Notes: generated by a model from the letters alone, not told the origin. DNA of 64,000 nt from Olleya sediminilitoris (GCF_016785945.1 NZ_JAEMEF010000001.1:372001-436000); one strand, 5' to 3'. Numbered from the stretch's first letter, positions 8,513-18,495 are shown. Program-made: numbers and translations.

Positions 8513-9493
8513 ATGAAAAAAATAGCTGTATTATTAGTATTAGTTGTAACATTTTTATCGTGCAATGAAGGATCAAAAAGCAACCAACGTATAGTCCCAA
8601 AATCATCAGGGAATTTATACAATGTTAATGTTGTTATTGATAATCAATTATGGAAAGGACAAGTTGGAGATGTGGTTAGAGACATTTTAACAACTGTAGT
8701 TCCAGGATTACCACAACAAGAACCAATGTTTGATATTAATCAAATTCCGCCTCAAGTATTTACAGGGTTTGCAACTCAAAACAGAATTGTTTTAAAAGTA
8801 GAATTAGGAGAACCGTCTGATATTAAAATAGCTAATAACCCATATGCAAAGCCTCAAAAATTAATAGCAGTAAAAGGTAAAGACAATGCAGATATTATCA
8901 AGGTTTTAAAAACGAATAAAGAAAAGATATTAGAGACCTTTAAAAACCAAGAAATAAAGGCGCGTCAAGCATTAACTTTAAAATCACCACACGTAAATAA
9001 TAATATTGAAAAAGTCTTAGGATTAACGCTTAAATTTCCTTCTGCTTATAGAGTAGCAAAAGAAGATGGTTCTTTTTTCTGGATTAGAAAAAACCTAACT
9101 ACAGGTACCAATAACTTTATGGTTTATCCAATTCCGTTAGAGGCTATCAATAAAGAAGGTGATATTATACAACAGGTGATAAAAATTAGAGACAGCGTTG
9201 GTAAAAAGTACATTCCAGGACCAGTTGAAGGTTCTTACATGAAAACTGAAGAAGCTTACACACCGTTTTTATTTAAAACAATAATAGATAATAAACCAGC
9301 ATTTGAAGTAAGAAGTACTTGGGATATTGAAGGTACATACAACGCAGGACCATTTTTAAATTATTTAATAGAAGACAAAATCAATAACCGTTATATAGTT
9401 ATTGAAGGCTTTACTTTTGCACCATCTGTTAATAAACGTGATTACGTATTAGAGTTAGAGTCTATTATTAAATCACTAAAAATAAATAAGTAA
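8513..9493 (+). CDS. DUF4837 family lipoprotein
   Basis: The 326-residue product begins with a lipoprotein signal (LVVTFLSC, lipid cysteine C17). The body matches the Bacteroidota DUF4837 pattern: an N-terminal VVIDNQLWKGQVGD segment and a later repeat-like half with AYRVAKEDGSFFWIRKN. The function of the family is unknown; it is usually found near murein enzymes, as here, directly after the LysM transglycosylase (25-base gap). The gene ends 28 bases before a bidirectional terminator. Confidence 0.85.
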   Translation: MKKIAVLLVLVVTFLSCNEGSKSNQRIVPKSSGNLYNVNVVIDNQLWKGQVGDVVRDILTTVVPGLPQQEPMFDINQIPPQVFTGFATQNRIVLKVELGEPSDIKIANNPYAKPQKLIAVKGKDNADIIKVLKTNKEKILETFKNQEIKARQALTLKSPHVNNNIEKVLGLTLKFPSAYRVAKEDGSFFWIRKNLTTGTNNFMVYPIPLEAINKEGDIIQQVIKIRDSVGKKYIPGPVEGSYMKTEEAYTPFLFKTIIDNKPAFEVRSTWDIEGTYNAGPFLNYLIEDKINNRYIVIEGFTFAPSVNKRDYVLELESIIKSLKINK

Positions 9494-9519
9494 CAACTTA
9501 AAACTTCAATTTAGGATAT

Positions 9520-9552
9520 AAAAAAACCCAACGCATAGCATTGGGTTTTTTT
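9520..9552. terminator. Bidirectional terminator between DUF4837 gene and tatA
   Basis: An 11-bp perfect stem (AAAAAACCCAA against TTGGGTTTTTT) encloses a 9-base loop whose ends may add two more G-C pairs. It has T-runs on both strands and lies between two convergent genes. Confidence 0.85.
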
Positions 9553-9571
9553 ATAAAAATAAGTAATAAAA

Positions 9572-9748
9572 TTACTTTTTATCGTTGGTTTCTTCTTCTT
9601 TACTAGCGTCTTTAAATTCTTTAATTCCGCTACCTAGACCACGCATTAATTCAGGGATTTTCTTTCCTCCAAATAATAGTAATACTAAAACGACTACTAC
9701 AGCTATTTGCCAAGGTCCAATTGCTAAAAATATACTTGCTGAAATCAT
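9572..9748 (-). CDS. tatA: Twin-arginine translocase subunit TatA/TatE
   Basis: This 58-residue gene is small and easily missed. The protein begins [18 protein letters not shown], continues with one membrane helix (about residues 12-25), the [21 protein letters not shown] hinge and amphipathic helix typical of TatA, and a short charged tail rich in E, D and K. TatA oligomers form the pore for folded, Tat-signal-bearing proteins at the inner membrane. No tatC is in the window. The start codon is supported by the family N-terminus and by a -7 box at 9767-9774. Confidence 0.93.
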   Translation of the reverse strand: MISASIFLAIGPWQIAVVVVLVLLLFGGKKIPELMRGLGSGIKEFKDASKEEETNDKK

Positions 9749-9766
9749 AACTTTAAATTTAGATCA

Positions 9767-9774
9767 CAAAGTTA
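9767..9774 (-). promoter_or_regulatory. -7 promoter box of tatA
   Basis: Reads TAACTTTG on the minus strand, matching TAnnTTTG, 18 bases upstream of the tatA start. No TTG is seen at the usual spacing. Confidence 0.4.
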
Positions 9775-9813
9775 ATAATTAAACTTTAATAATAACGTTA
9801 AAACATTAACTTT

Positions 9814-9829
9814 AGCTTTAGCTAAAGCT
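9814..9829. promoter_or_regulatory. Perfect 16-bp palindrome in the tatA/M23 divergent promoter region
   Basis: AGCTTTAGCTAAAGCT equals its own reverse complement. It lies between two divergent promoters, about 19 bases upstream of the M23 gene -7 box, where an operator would be expected. No regulator gene is nearby, so the role is inferred only from position. Confidence 0.4.
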
Positions 9830-9847
9830 GTTAGACTAAATTTTATT

Positions 9848-9855
9848 TACTTTTG
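9848..9855 (+). promoter_or_regulatory. -7 promoter box of the M23 peptidase gene
   Basis: TACTTTTG matches TAnnTTTG and ends eight bases before the ATG at 9864, so the leader would be only a few bases long. Confidence 0.5.
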
Positions 9856-9863
9856 TTTTTAAT

Positions 9864-10733
9864 ATGACAAAACCCGAAAAAAAATCTAAAAAAATTAAGA
9901 AGAAATTACTTCACAGATATCGCTTAGTAATATTAAACGAAGATACTTTTGAAGAGCGCTTATCTCTTAATTTAAACCGGTTAAATGTATTTATAATAGG
10001 TACATTATCGGCAATTATATTAATTGTATTTACTACTATTTTAATAGCATTTACGCCTTTAAAAGAATACATACCTGGATATTCTTCTACTTCACTTAAA
10101 AAGAAAGCGGTTAAATTAAGTTCTAAAACAGACTCTTTACAACGTGTTATTGATTTAAACGAAAAATATTTTGCTTCAATAAAACAAGTATTAAAAGGCG
10201 AAGTAAGTACTGTGCAATTTGACAGAGACTCAATAATACAAGCAGCAAAATTAGAAGCAAGTCAGATTGACTTAAGTCCAATCAAAGAAGATTCGTTATT
10301 AAGACAAAAAGTAGATAAAGAGGATAAATATAATTTATTTGAAACTGCTACATCAAGAGCAAACTTTGTACTATTTCCACCAGCAAGTGGTACCATAAGC
10401 CAAAGCTATAACAGTAAAACCAAGCATTTTGCTGTAGATGTTGTTTTAGCTAAAGACACACCAATTAAAGCCACAGCAGATGGAACAGTAATTTTTGCAG
10501 AATGGACAGCACAAACAGGTTTTGTAATTATTCTAGAGCATAGTAATGGACTAATATCTGTTTACAAGCATAATGCTTCTTTAACTAAAGCACAAGGTGA
10601 TTTAGTTAAAGCAGGAGAGGTAATTGCAACGTCTGGTAATACAGGAGAATTAACTACAGGACCTCATTTACATTTTGAATTATGGAGTGATGGTTATTCA
10701 GTAAACCCAACTAATTTTATAGATTTTAAATAA
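9864..10733 (+). CDS. M23 family metallopeptidase (membrane-anchored)
   Basis: The 289-residue product has a basic cytoplasmic N-terminus, one membrane helix (about residues 40-63), a short helical stalk and a C-terminal LytM/M23 domain (about 165-289). The zinc ligands H188 and D192 (KHFAVDVV) and the H268/H270 pair (GPHLHFELW) are present, so it should be an active endopeptidase cutting peptidoglycan cross-links from the periplasmic side of the inner membrane. Its stop codon overlaps the next start by one base (TAATG), coupling it to the GH3-like gene. Confidence 0.93.
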   Translation: MTKPEKKSKKIKKKLLHRYRLVILNEDTFEERLSLNLNRLNVFIIGTLSAIILIVFTTILIAFTPLKEYIPGYSSTSLKKKAVKLSSKTDSLQRVIDLNEKYFASIKQVLKGEVSTVQFDRDSIIQAAKLEASQIDLSPIKEDSLLRQKVDKEDKYNLFETATSRANFVLFPPASGTISQSYNSKTKHFAVDVVLAKDTPIKATADGTVIFAEWTAQTGFVIILEHSNGLISVYKHNASLTKAQGDLVKAGEVIATSGNTGELTTGPHLHFELWSDGYSVNPTNFIDFK

Positions 10734-12235
10734 TGCTATCAATAAAAGCAGCTTTAGCAAAACCCTTTGCAAAACGCATATATAAAAAAGTTCAAAAATG
10801 GGCCAACAACCCTATTGAAACTCAAGATAAAGTCTTTAAAGAATTAATAAGCGAAGCAACTCAGACCGCTTTTGGTAAAGATCACGATTTTGTAAGTATC
10901 AATACCTACCAAGACTTTGTTAACCGAGTTCCGATAAGAGATTACGAAGCCTTAAAACCTTACGTAGATCGTGTAGTTGCAGGAGAAGAAGATGTGCTTT
11001 GGAAAGGAAAACCTATTTATTTTGCTAAAACCTCAGGAACAACCTCAGGAGCAAAATACATACCATTAACCAAGCAAAGTATGCCTAATCATGTAAATGC
11101 AGCTAGAAATGCGATACTGTTATATATACATGAAACTGGTAACGCTAAATTTGTAGATGGTAAAATGATTTTTTTACAAGGAAGCCCAATACTTACAGAG
11201 CAAAACGGAATTCAGTTAGGTCGTTTGTCAGGTATTGTTGCACATTATGTTCCAAAATATTTACAAAAAAATAGAATGCCTTCTTGGGAAACTAATTGTA
11301 TTGACGATTGGGAAACTAAAGTAGATGCAATTGTAGAAGAGACAGTCAATTTAGATATGTCTATCATCTCAGGAATTCCATCTTGGGTACAAATGTATTT
11401 TGAAAAACTACAGCTTAAAACAGGTAAAAAGGTTGGAGATATATTTAAAAATTTCAATCTTTTTATTTTCGGAGGTGTTAATTACGAACCTTACAGAGCT
11501 AAATTTGAAAATCTAATAGGTCGTAAAGTTGATAGTATAGAATTATATCCAGCAAGCGAAGGTTTTTTTGCATATCAAGATAAACAAAACCAAAAAGGGA
11601 TGTTACTTCAATTGGATTCTGGTATGTTTTATGAGTTTGTAAAAGCGGACGAGTTTTTTGATGATAATCCAAAACGTATCACCATTAAAGATGTTGAGGT
11701 TGGCGTAAATTATGTTATGTTAATTTCAACAAATGCTGGACTTTGGGCTTATAATATTGGTGATACAGTTATGTTTACAGACACAAAACCTTATAGAGTT
11801 ATTGTATCTGGACGTATAAAACATTTTATTTCTGCTTTTGGCGAACACGTTATTGGTAAAGAAGTAGAACAAGCTATAAAAGAAGCAACAGCAAACACAA
11901 ATATTAGAATTAACGAATTTACAGTTGCACCTCAAATTAACCCAAAGTCAGGTTTACCATATCATGAATGGTTTATAGAATTTGAAAATCAACCTGAAGA
12001 TCTTTCCGCTTTAGCAAAAAAAATAGACCAGTCTTTACAACAACAAAACAGTTACTATTTTGATTTAATAGCAGGCAAAGTTCTGCAACCTTTACAGATT
12101 AGTAAAGTCGAAAAAAATGGATTTCAAAACTATATGAAGTCAATAGGAAAATTAGGAGGACAAAATAAAATACCACGTCTTGCCAATGATCGTAAAATTG
12201 CAGACGCTTTAAAAGGGTATTTATTACCTAAATAA
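10733..12235 (+). CDS. GH3 auxin-responsive promoter family protein (acyl-adenylating enzyme)
   Basis: This 500-residue cytosolic protein has the GH3/ANL adenylation features: the phosphate-binding KTSGTTSGAKYIPLT loop, ELYPASEGFFAYQ and GDTVMF preceding a C-terminal lobe. Plant GH3 enzymes join amino acids to jasmonate or auxin through an acyl-AMP; bacterial members are widespread in Bacteroidota and their substrates are not known. It overlaps the M23 gene by one base and is probably in the same transcript. Confidence 0.88.
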   Translation: MLSIKAALAKPFAKRIYKKVQKWANNPIETQDKVFKELISEATQTAFGKDHDFVSINTYQDFVNRVPIRDYEALKPYVDRVVAGEEDVLWKGKPIYFAKTSGTTSGAKYIPLTKQSMPNHVNAARNAILLYIHETGNAKFVDGKMIFLQGSPILTEQNGIQLGRLSGIVAHYVPKYLQKNRMPSWETNCIDDWETKVDAIVEETVNLDMSIISGIPSWVQMYFEKLQLKTGKKVGDIFKNFNLFIFGGVNYEPYRAKFENLIGRKVDSIELYPASEGFFAYQDKQNQKGMLLQLDSGMFYEFVKADEFFDDNPKRITIKDVEVGVNYVMLISTNAGLWAYNIGDTVMFTDTKPYRVIVSGRIKHFISAFGEHVIGKEVEQAIKEATANTNIRINEFTVAPQINPKSGLPYHEWFIEFENQPEDLSALAKKIDQSLQQQNSYYFDLIAGKVLQPLQISKVEKNGFQNYMKSIGKLGGQNKIPRLANDRKIADALKGYLLPK

Positions 12236-12238
12236 TAT

Positions 12239-12246
12239 TATCTTTG
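12239..12246 (+). promoter_or_regulatory. -7 promoter box upstream of the DUF6909 gene
   Basis: TATCTTTG matches TAnnTTTG and ends 17 bases before the ATG at 12264. No TTG is present at the usual spacing. It would also serve the rhamnose genes that follow. Confidence 0.5.
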
Positions 12247-12263
12247 AACGTTAAATATTCCAT

Positions 12264-13955
12264 ATGAGTAGCATGATAAAGAAACATGAAAGAACGAGAG
12301 CTCAAGAAAGCTCAAATGCAATAGAACGCATGTATATAACTATGCGTCACTTGTTTAATAGAGGTTTTTATAAGCCAATGGGTGTGTCTGGAGAGACCTT
12401 AAGAGAAGCATTATTAGTGCTTAGACCAGAAATTTATGGATCTATTGCTGACGAAAAGGCAGAACTTGAAGGCTTACTTTACGTTGTAGACAGGTTACCT
12501 CATGGTATTGAAGAATGCCGATTTATAAATTTAACCAGTGATGAAGGTTATAAAGACTCTCATTTTGAATCAATAATTCCACCTAAACGTAGAAGAAATT
12601 GTTACAGAATTGACGATGAGCAAATGAATATTGAGATTACAAGAGGACGCTCTGAAATCTACGATATTTTAACCCACTTAACCTTTTTATTTGTCGAGTC
12701 TCATAAAATAAGCAAACGCGTTATTATTGATGATAACGGTTCTACTACACGTGATTGGCAAAAATTAGAAGCTGCAGTACTTAACAAGAAAAAGTTAACC
12801 CAAAAAGAACGCGAAATAGCAATCACACATACTGCTAATATTTTAGGTCGTACGTTTAAAGAGTTATCAAGTGTATACAATGTATTTGCACTTCCAAATA
12901 AACCAGAACGTTTATTACAAATTGTATATTGGTTAGGTAAATTAGCTATTGAAGAAGTGGTTAGTAATAATAAACGTACTGTAACGTTTAGCCCTGTTTT
13001 AAGAGAGCGTTTAGGACACCATATTCATGGCGAAATTTGGGCAAATACAATAAAAGAAACACTTAAAAAAGAAGGGCTTTTAGAAAGACCAATCCATATT
13101 ATTAGTGCAAATTTACATAGTGTAATGAATACGCTTTACGCACCAATAGCCTTAAAAGCAGAAACCTCTAAATCAGAAATTTTTAAGGTTTATGAAGCAT
13201 TAAGTCAAAGTGATAATAAAGCCTTACGAAATAAAGTGATCCAAAAAGCTGAAAAGCAAGGGATGATTTATATTAAAGATACATCAGGAACAAATATTGA
13301 TGTTCAGATTTTTGATACTTCAAAAATAGACTTATCTAAAACAGATTTAAATCTACCTAAGCAAGATAATAAATCAGAAGCACCTGTACTTTTTGTGATG
13401 GATTATGCTTTTGGTGAACAAGCTTATGAAACTATTGACGAGTTTTTAAAGCCTTTTACTGATGAAGATAAAAAAACGCATTTAAATATCGAGTCTATTT
13501 CTATAATGGGAAAAGCAGGAATTTTAGAAGGCGGAAAAGGTGATATTATGATTCCTTCTGCTCATATTTTTGAAGGTACAGCAGATAATTATCCATTTAA
13601 AAACGAACTTTGTAAATCTGATTTAGAAGGTCAAGGTGTTGAGGTTTTTGAAGGATCAATGATAACTGTATTAGGAACATCTTTACAAAATAAGGATATT
13701 TTAAAATTCTTTTATAATTCAACATGGAATGTTATTGGACTAGAAATGGAAGGAGCGCATTATCAAAAAGCCATACAAGCAGCATCAAAAGTTAGAGCTA
13801 GTATAAGTCCTGATGTTAAAGTAAGGTATGCTTATTACGCTAGTGATAACCCATTAGAAACTGGAGGTACTCTAGCATCTGGAGGATTAGGAACCTCTGG
13901 TGTCAAACCAACCTATCTAATTACAAGAAAAATCTTACAACAAATATTTAATTAA
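12264..13955 (+). CDS. DUF6909 family protein with nucleoside-phosphorylase-like C-terminus
   Basis: This 563-residue soluble protein is, by my recognition, the Bacteroidota family DUF6909. The N-terminal half (to about 330) is helical, charged and unfamiliar. The C-terminal half carries motifs that look like a purine nucleoside phosphorylase/MTAN fold: SIMGKAGIL (about 413-421), GKGDIMIPS (424-432) and GLEMEGAHY (492-500), where phosphorylases have a G-x-A-G, a G-D-[IV]-[VM]-[IV]-[PS] and an E-M-E-G-A. The residues that position ribose in that fold (the M-E pair) are kept. A nucleosidase or phosphorylase-like role is inferred, not known. It is 14 bases before the polysaccharide chain-length gene. 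Confidence 0.65.
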   Translation: MSSMIKKHERTRAQESSNAIERMYITMRHLFNRGFYKPMGVSGETLREALLVLRPEIYGSIADEKAELEGLLYVVDRLPHGIEECRFINLTSDEGYKDSHFESIIPPKRRRNCYRIDDEQMNIEITRGRSEIYDILTHLTFLFVESHKISKRVIIDDNGSTTRDWQKLEAAVLNKKKLTQKEREIAITHTANILGRTFKELSSVYNVFALPNKPERLLQIVYWLGKLAIEEVVSNNKRTVTFSPVLRERLGHHIHGEIWANTIKETLKKEGLLERPIHIISANLHSVMNTLYAPIALKAETSKSEIFKVYEALSQSDNKALRNKVIQKAEKQGMIYIKDTSGTNIDVQIFDTSKIDLSKTDLNLPKQDNKSEAPVLFVMDYAFGEQAYETIDEFLKPFTDEDKKTHLNIESISIMGKAGILEGGKGDIMIPSAHIFEGTADNYPFKNELCKSDLEGQGVEVFEGSMITVLGTSLQNKDILKFFYNSTWNVIGLEMEGAHYQKAIQAASKVRASISPDVKVRYAYYASDNPLETGGTLASGGLGTSGVKPTYLITRKILQQIFN

Positions 13956-13969
13956 TAATTATAAACAAA

Positions 13970-15049
13970 ATGAGTCAAGAATCACCTAACAAGAACGATA
14001 ATAATAAATCAGAAGAAGTAGATTTATTAGTCTTTTTTAACTTAATAGGGAGTGCTTTTGGTAAAGTTTATTCTTTCTTTGAGAAGATTGTAATGACTAT
14101 TTATAAATTGATTATAGCTATTCTAAAACACTTATTTGCTTCTGCTAAATGGTACGCTTTAGGATTAATTCTAAGTTTTTCTTTAGGTTGTTTAATAGAT
14201 AGTTATAAAGAAAATTATTATGGAGCTAATATGTTTATCGAAACAAACTTTAATTCAACTAGACAAGTTTATGAAAATATACGAAATCTTAAACAGTTAG
14301 CATCAATAGACCATGATAGTAAGGAAATAGCAAGACAATTAAAAATAACAGAAGAACAAGCTAGTCACATAAAAAACTTTTACATAGTTCCTGATATTGA
14401 CAAAAATACGCAAATGGAAATGTATATTGAATATAGGTCAACATTAGATTCCGTTTCAAAATTAAAGTCAACTTTTAAAGATTATTTAAAGGGTTTAAAC
14501 AATTATAGTTTTACAGCTCATAAATTAGCTGTTTTATCAACAGATAAAAATATTTATAAAAATTTAAAAAATAATTTTATTGCCTTTTTAAGAAAAAACC
14601 CATATTTAGATTCTCTAAAAAATATAAATATTATAAATATCAAGGCTAAAATCACTGATTTAAAAAGTCAAATAAACAAACTTGACTCTTTAAATAATAG
14701 TTATTTATCAATTAGAATTAAAGAGTCTGACAAATCTGTGAATTCTAAAGGAAGTAATGGTACAAATTTTTATATGGGTAATTCCCAACCAAACGAATTA
14801 TTAGTTGATGAATCTAAGATTACATCCCTTTTATTTTCTTTAAAACAAGAAAAAACAGAATTAGAAAACGAACTTAACCTAAATCAAAATATTATAGATG
14901 TTGTATCTGATTTTCCACCATCTGGTTACGATGTTTCAGAGTGGACTGATTATAAAAAATATACATTACCCATTTTAACACTTATGTTTATTTTTATTGT
15001 AATTATGTTACTTAATTTAAATCGTTTTTTAAAACAACATAACGAGTAA
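13970..15049 (+). CDS. Wzz-like polysaccharide chain-length/co-polymerase protein
   Basis: The 359-residue protein has the polysaccharide co-polymerase layout: a cytoplasmic N-terminus, a first inner-membrane helix (about 58-76), a large periplasmic region with coiled-coil character (about 100-310), and a second helix near the C-terminus (about 330-349) followed by a short basic tail. There is no tyrosine kinase domain. Primary sequence is weakly conserved in such proteins, so the call rests on topology and on position at the head of the O-antigen-type locus. It probably sets the length of chains made by a Wzy polymerase. Confidence 0.7.
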   Translation: MSQESPNKNDNNKSEEVDLLVFFNLIGSAFGKVYSFFEKIVMTIYKLIIAILKHLFASAKWYALGLILSFSLGCLIDSYKENYYGANMFIETNFNSTRQVYENIRNLKQLASIDHDSKEIARQLKITEEQASHIKNFYIVPDIDKNTQMEMYIEYRSTLDSVSKLKSTFKDYLKGLNNYSFTAHKLAVLSTDKNIYKNLKNNFIAFLRKNPYLDSLKNINIINIKAKITDLKSQINKLDSLNNSYLSIRIKESDKSVNSKGSNGTNFYMGNSQPNELLVDESKITSLLFSLKQEKTELENELNLNQNIIDVVSDFPPSGYDVSEWTDYKKYTLPILTLMFIFIVIMLLNLNRFLKQHNE

Positions 15050-15059
15050 TTTAAGTTTT

Positions 15060-16076
15060 ATGGGTAAATCAACAATATTAGTAACTGGAGGAGCAGGTTT
15101 TATAGGGTCTAATTATATTAATTATTTTCTAGATCGTTATCCTCAAAAAAATATTGTGAACATTGATAATTTGACTTATGCAGGAGATTTATCTAATTTA
15201 AGGTCTATTGAAAATCACAAAAATTATACCTTTATTAAAGGGGATATTTGTAATAAGGAGTTAATTGAAAAATTATTTTTAAAATATCAATTTGAAGGAG
15301 TGATTCATTTTGCTGCAGAGTCTCATGTTGATAATTCAATTACTAATCCTAGTGCTTTTATAGATACAAATATAACAGGAACATTCAATTTGATTGATGT
15401 TGCCAAAGTACATTGGATGACATCTCCCTTCAAGTTTAGAGAAGGTAAGGAGAATAATCGTTTTCACCATATATCTACAGATGAAGTCTATGGTAGTTTA
15501 GGAGAAATCGGTTTATTTACAGAAGAGACACCTTACGCTCCAAATAGTCCTTATAGTGCTTCAAAAGCATCATCAGATCTAATTGTACGAAGCTATTTTC
15601 ATACTTATGGAATGAATGTAGTGACTACAAATTGCTCTAATAATTATGGGCCAAAACAACATGATGAAAAGTTAATACCTACTATTATAAAAAAAGCTAT
15701 TTCAGGTGAAAATATTCCAATTTATGGTGATGGTAAAAATATCAGAGATTGGTTATATGTAGTTGATCACTGTAAAGGGATTGATTTAGTTTATAAAACA
15801 GGAAAAGCAGGGGAAACTTATAACATTGGAGGAAGAAATGAGCGTAATAATTTAACAATTGTTGACAGTATATGTTCAATTTTAGATAAAATTAGACCAT
15901 CTAGTAAATCCTATAAAGAACAAATAACATTTGTTAAAGATAGACCTGGACACGATTTTAGATACGCAATAGATGCATCTAAAATAGAAAAAGAATTAGG
16001 TTGGAAAGCTGATGAGGATTTTGAATCTGGAATTAAGAAAACAATAGATTGGTATTTAGCGAAGTATATTAATTAA
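15060..16076 (+). CDS. rfbB: dTDP-glucose 4,6-dehydratase
   Basis: This 338-residue extended SDR enzyme carries out the second step of dTDP-L-rhamnose synthesis. It has the NAD-binding [10 protein letters not shown] (9-18), the catalytic T140-D141-E142 in STDEVYG and the YSASK pair (Y165, K169). It begins a compact rfbBACD set with gaps of 11, 3 and -1 bases. Confidence 0.96.
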   Translation: MGKSTILVTGGAGFIGSNYINYFLDRYPQKNIVNIDNLTYAGDLSNLRSIENHKNYTFIKGDICNKELIEKLFLKYQFEGVIHFAAESHVDNSITNPSAFIDTNITGTFNLIDVAKVHWMTSPFKFREGKENNRFHHISTDEVYGSLGEIGLFTEETPYAPNSPYSASKASSDLIVRSYFHTYGMNVVTTNCSNNYGPKQHDEKLIPTIIKKAISGENIPIYGDGKNIRDWLYVVDHCKGIDLVYKTGKAGETYNIGGRNERNNLTIVDSICSILDKIRPSSKSYKEQITFVKDRPGHDFRYAIDASKIEKELGWKADEDFESGIKKTIDWYLAKYIN

Positions 16077-16087
16077 AAGAGTTAAAA

Positions 16088-16951
16088 ATGAAAGGAATAA
16101 TACTTGCAGGTGGTTCAGGCACTAGACTTCACCCATTAACTAAAGTATTAAGTAAACAGTTGATGCCTATTTACGATAAGCCCATGATATATTATCCTTT
16201 AGCGACTTTAATTAACGCTGGTATCAGAGAGATTTTAATTATTTCAACTCCAGATCATTTACCCTTATTTCAACAATTATTAGGGAATGGCTCGCATTTA
16301 GGTTGTGAGTTTCAATATGAAGTTCAAGCTGCTCCTAACGGATTAGCGGAAGCTTTTATTATAGGGAAAGAGTTTATTGGTAAAGACAAAGTAGCATTAA
16401 TTTTAGGTGATAATATATTTTATGGAACAGGTTTATCCGATTTGTTAAAATCAAATAATGATCTCGATGGAGGTATAGTTTACGCTTATCATGTTACAGA
16501 CCCTGAGCGTTATGGTGTTGTAAACTTTGATCAAAATGGTAAAGCATTATCTATTGAAGAGAAACCTCAAAAACCAAAATCTAATTACGCAGTTCCTGGA
16601 ATATATTTTTATGATAATAGTGTTATACAGATAGCTGAAAATATAAAACCAAGTCATAGAGGAGAATTGGAAATTACAGATGTAAATAAAGTGTATTTAG
16701 AAAAAGGTAAACTACAAGTATCAATCTTGGATAAAGGTACCGCTTGGTTGGATACAGGTACATTTAATTCTTTGATGCAAGCGTCACAATTTGTTCAAGT
16801 TATAGAAGAACGTCAAGGTCTAAAAATAGGAGCTATTGAAGAAGCGGCATATAGAAGCGGATTTATATCAAAGCAACAATTAATAGATTTAGCAACACCA
16901 TTACTTAAAAGTGGTTATGGAGAGCATTTAATTAGTTTAGTAAATCAATAA
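16088..16951 (+). CDS. rfbA: Glucose-1-phosphate thymidylyltransferase
   Basis: The 287-residue product joins dTTP and glucose-1-phosphate to form dTDP-glucose, the first step to dTDP-L-rhamnose. It has the N-terminal [13 protein letters not shown] signature, [15 protein letters not shown] and the sugar-binding LGDNIFYG and [10 protein letters not shown] segments. Length and motifs are normal for the RmlA family. Confidence 0.97.
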   Translation: MKGIILAGGSGTRLHPLTKVLSKQLMPIYDKPMIYYPLATLINAGIREILIISTPDHLPLFQQLLGNGSHLGCEFQYEVQAAPNGLAEAFIIGKEFIGKDKVALILGDNIFYGTGLSDLLKSNNDLDGGIVYAYHVTDPERYGVVNFDQNGKALSIEEKPQKPKSNYAVPGIYFYDNSVIQIAENIKPSHRGELEITDVNKVYLEKGKLQVSILDKGTAWLDTGTFNSLMQASQFVQVIEERQGLKIGAIEEAAYRSGFISKQQLIDLATPLLKSGYGEHLISLVNQ

Positions 16952-16954
16952 TTC

Positions 16955-17497
16955 ATGAATATAGTCCAAACAAAACTTAAAGACTGCTATATTTTTGAGC
17001 CAACTGTATTTGGTGATAATCGTGGTTATTTTTTTGAAAGTTATAATAAAGTAAAATTTGAGTCTTTAATAGGTAAATCCGTTAACTTTATTCAAGACAA
17101 TGAGGCGTTTTCTAATAAAGGTGCTTTAAGAGGACTTCATTTTCAAAAAGGAGAATTTGCTCAAGCAAAATTAGTAAGAGTGACTCATGGTCTTGTATTG
17201 GATGTAGCAGTAGATTTGCGAAAAGATTCTGAAACCTTTTTACAACACATCGCTGTAGAGTTGTCTTCGGACAATAAAAAACAATTGTTTGTGCCTCGAG
17301 GATTTGCTCATGGTTATGTCGTTTTAAGCGATACAGCAATGTTTAATTATAAATGTGACAATGTTTATAATAAAGCATCAGAAGGTGGTGTAATCTATAG
17401 TGATCAAGACTTAAAAATAGACTGGAAACTTAATCCTGAGCTATTTATTGTTTCAGAGAAAGATAAAATCCTTCCAACAATAAAAGAATTATATTAA
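16955..17497 (+). CDS. rfbC: dTDP-4-dehydrorhamnose 3,5-epimerase
   Basis: This 180-residue cupin enzyme converts dTDP-4-keto-6-deoxyglucose to the L-lyxo form. It has the RGLHFQ motif with catalytic H62, the VDLRKDSETF strand and PRGFAHGY. Its stop overlaps the start of rfbD by one base. Confidence 0.96.
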   Translation: MNIVQTKLKDCYIFEPTVFGDNRGYFFESYNKVKFESLIGKSVNFIQDNEAFSNKGALRGLHFQKGEFAQAKLVRVTHGLVLDVAVDLRKDSETFLQHIAVELSSDNKKQLFVPRGFAHGYVVLSDTAMFNYKCDNVYNKASEGGVIYSDQDLKIDWKLNPELFIVSEKDKILPTIKELY

Positions 17498-18348
17498 TGA
17501 AAAAAATCCTTGTAACAGGTTCAAAAGGACAACTAGGATTATGTTTAAAAACAAAATCTAAAGAGCTAAATACTTTAGATTTTGTTTTTTTAGATAGTAA
17601 AGAATTGGATATTACTAATGTTAATCAAATAAACCAAGTTTTTAAAAACAATAACTTTGATTATTGCATTAATTGTGCTGCATATACTGCAGTTGATAAA
17701 GCAGAAGATGATAATGACAAAGCATATAATATAAACGTCTTTGGAGCCAGAAATTTAGCTCAAGCCTCTAAAAAATTTAAGGTCATATTAATTCATATAT
17801 CAACAGATTTTGTTTTTAATGGTAAGGCTAAAAAACCTTATAAAGAAACAGATTTAACAAGCCCTTTAGGTGTATATGGAGCTACGAAGTTAAAAGGTGA
17901 AAAAGAAATTCAATCAATTTTAAATGAGTACTATATAGTTAGAACCTCTTGGCTCTACTCAGAATTTAAAAATAATTTTGTAAAAACAATGCTTAATTTA
18001 GCAACTAGAAAGACTGAGTTAAGTATAATTAATGACCAAATAGGAACACCTACTAACGCGAATGATTTATCAGACGTAATAGCAAAAATAATTAGGAGTG
18101 ATAAAAACAAATTCGGCTTATATCATTACAGTAACTTAGGAGAAACAACATGGTATGAATTCGCACAAAAAATTTTTGATTTAACTAATACTAAAATCAA
18201 ATTAACACCTATAACTACAGCTCAATATGTAACCAAAGCATTAAGACCCAAATATAGCGTCATGGATAAATCAAAAATAATAGACACCTTTGATTTAGAG
18301 ATTTTAAATTGGTCTAAAAGTTTAGAAAAAAACATCACTAAAATGTAA
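17497..18348 (+). CDS. rfbD: dTDP-4-dehydrorhamnose reductase
   Basis: This 283-residue SDR enzyme reduces the 4-keto intermediate to dTDP-L-rhamnose. It has VTGSKGQLG (6-14), the NCAAYTAVDKAE segment characteristic of RmlD, and the catalytic Y127/K131 in YGATK. With rfbB, A and C it completes the pathway. A 227-base gap with a new promoter follows. Confidence 0.96.
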   Translation: MKKILVTGSKGQLGLCLKTKSKELNTLDFVFLDSKELDITNVNQINQVFKNNNFDYCINCAAYTAVDKAEDDNDKAYNINVFGARNLAQASKKFKVILIHISTDFVFNGKAKKPYKETDLTSPLGVYGATKLKGEKEIQSILNEYYIVRTSWLYSEFKNNFVKTMLNLATRKTELSIINDQIGTPTNANDLSDVIAKIIRSDKNKFGLYHYSNLGETTWYEFAQKIFDLTNTKIKLTPITTAQYVTKALRPKYSVMDKSKIIDTFDLEILNWSKSLEKNITKM

Positions 18349-18495
18349 TTATATTAAAACATTTATTTAAAATTAATTCATAACTAAATATTTAAAACAA
18401 ATAAGTACGTTCTGTATTTTAAGAAGAATTCCTACCGTACATGACATAAACACTAGTACTAATTTAATTTAAGAGTAAACAAGAAAGACTAATAA

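Noticed and set aside
9585-9782. Open frame of 65 codons on the plus strand
   Set aside because: It is antisense to the clear tatA gene (9572-9748), with no family-like sequence.
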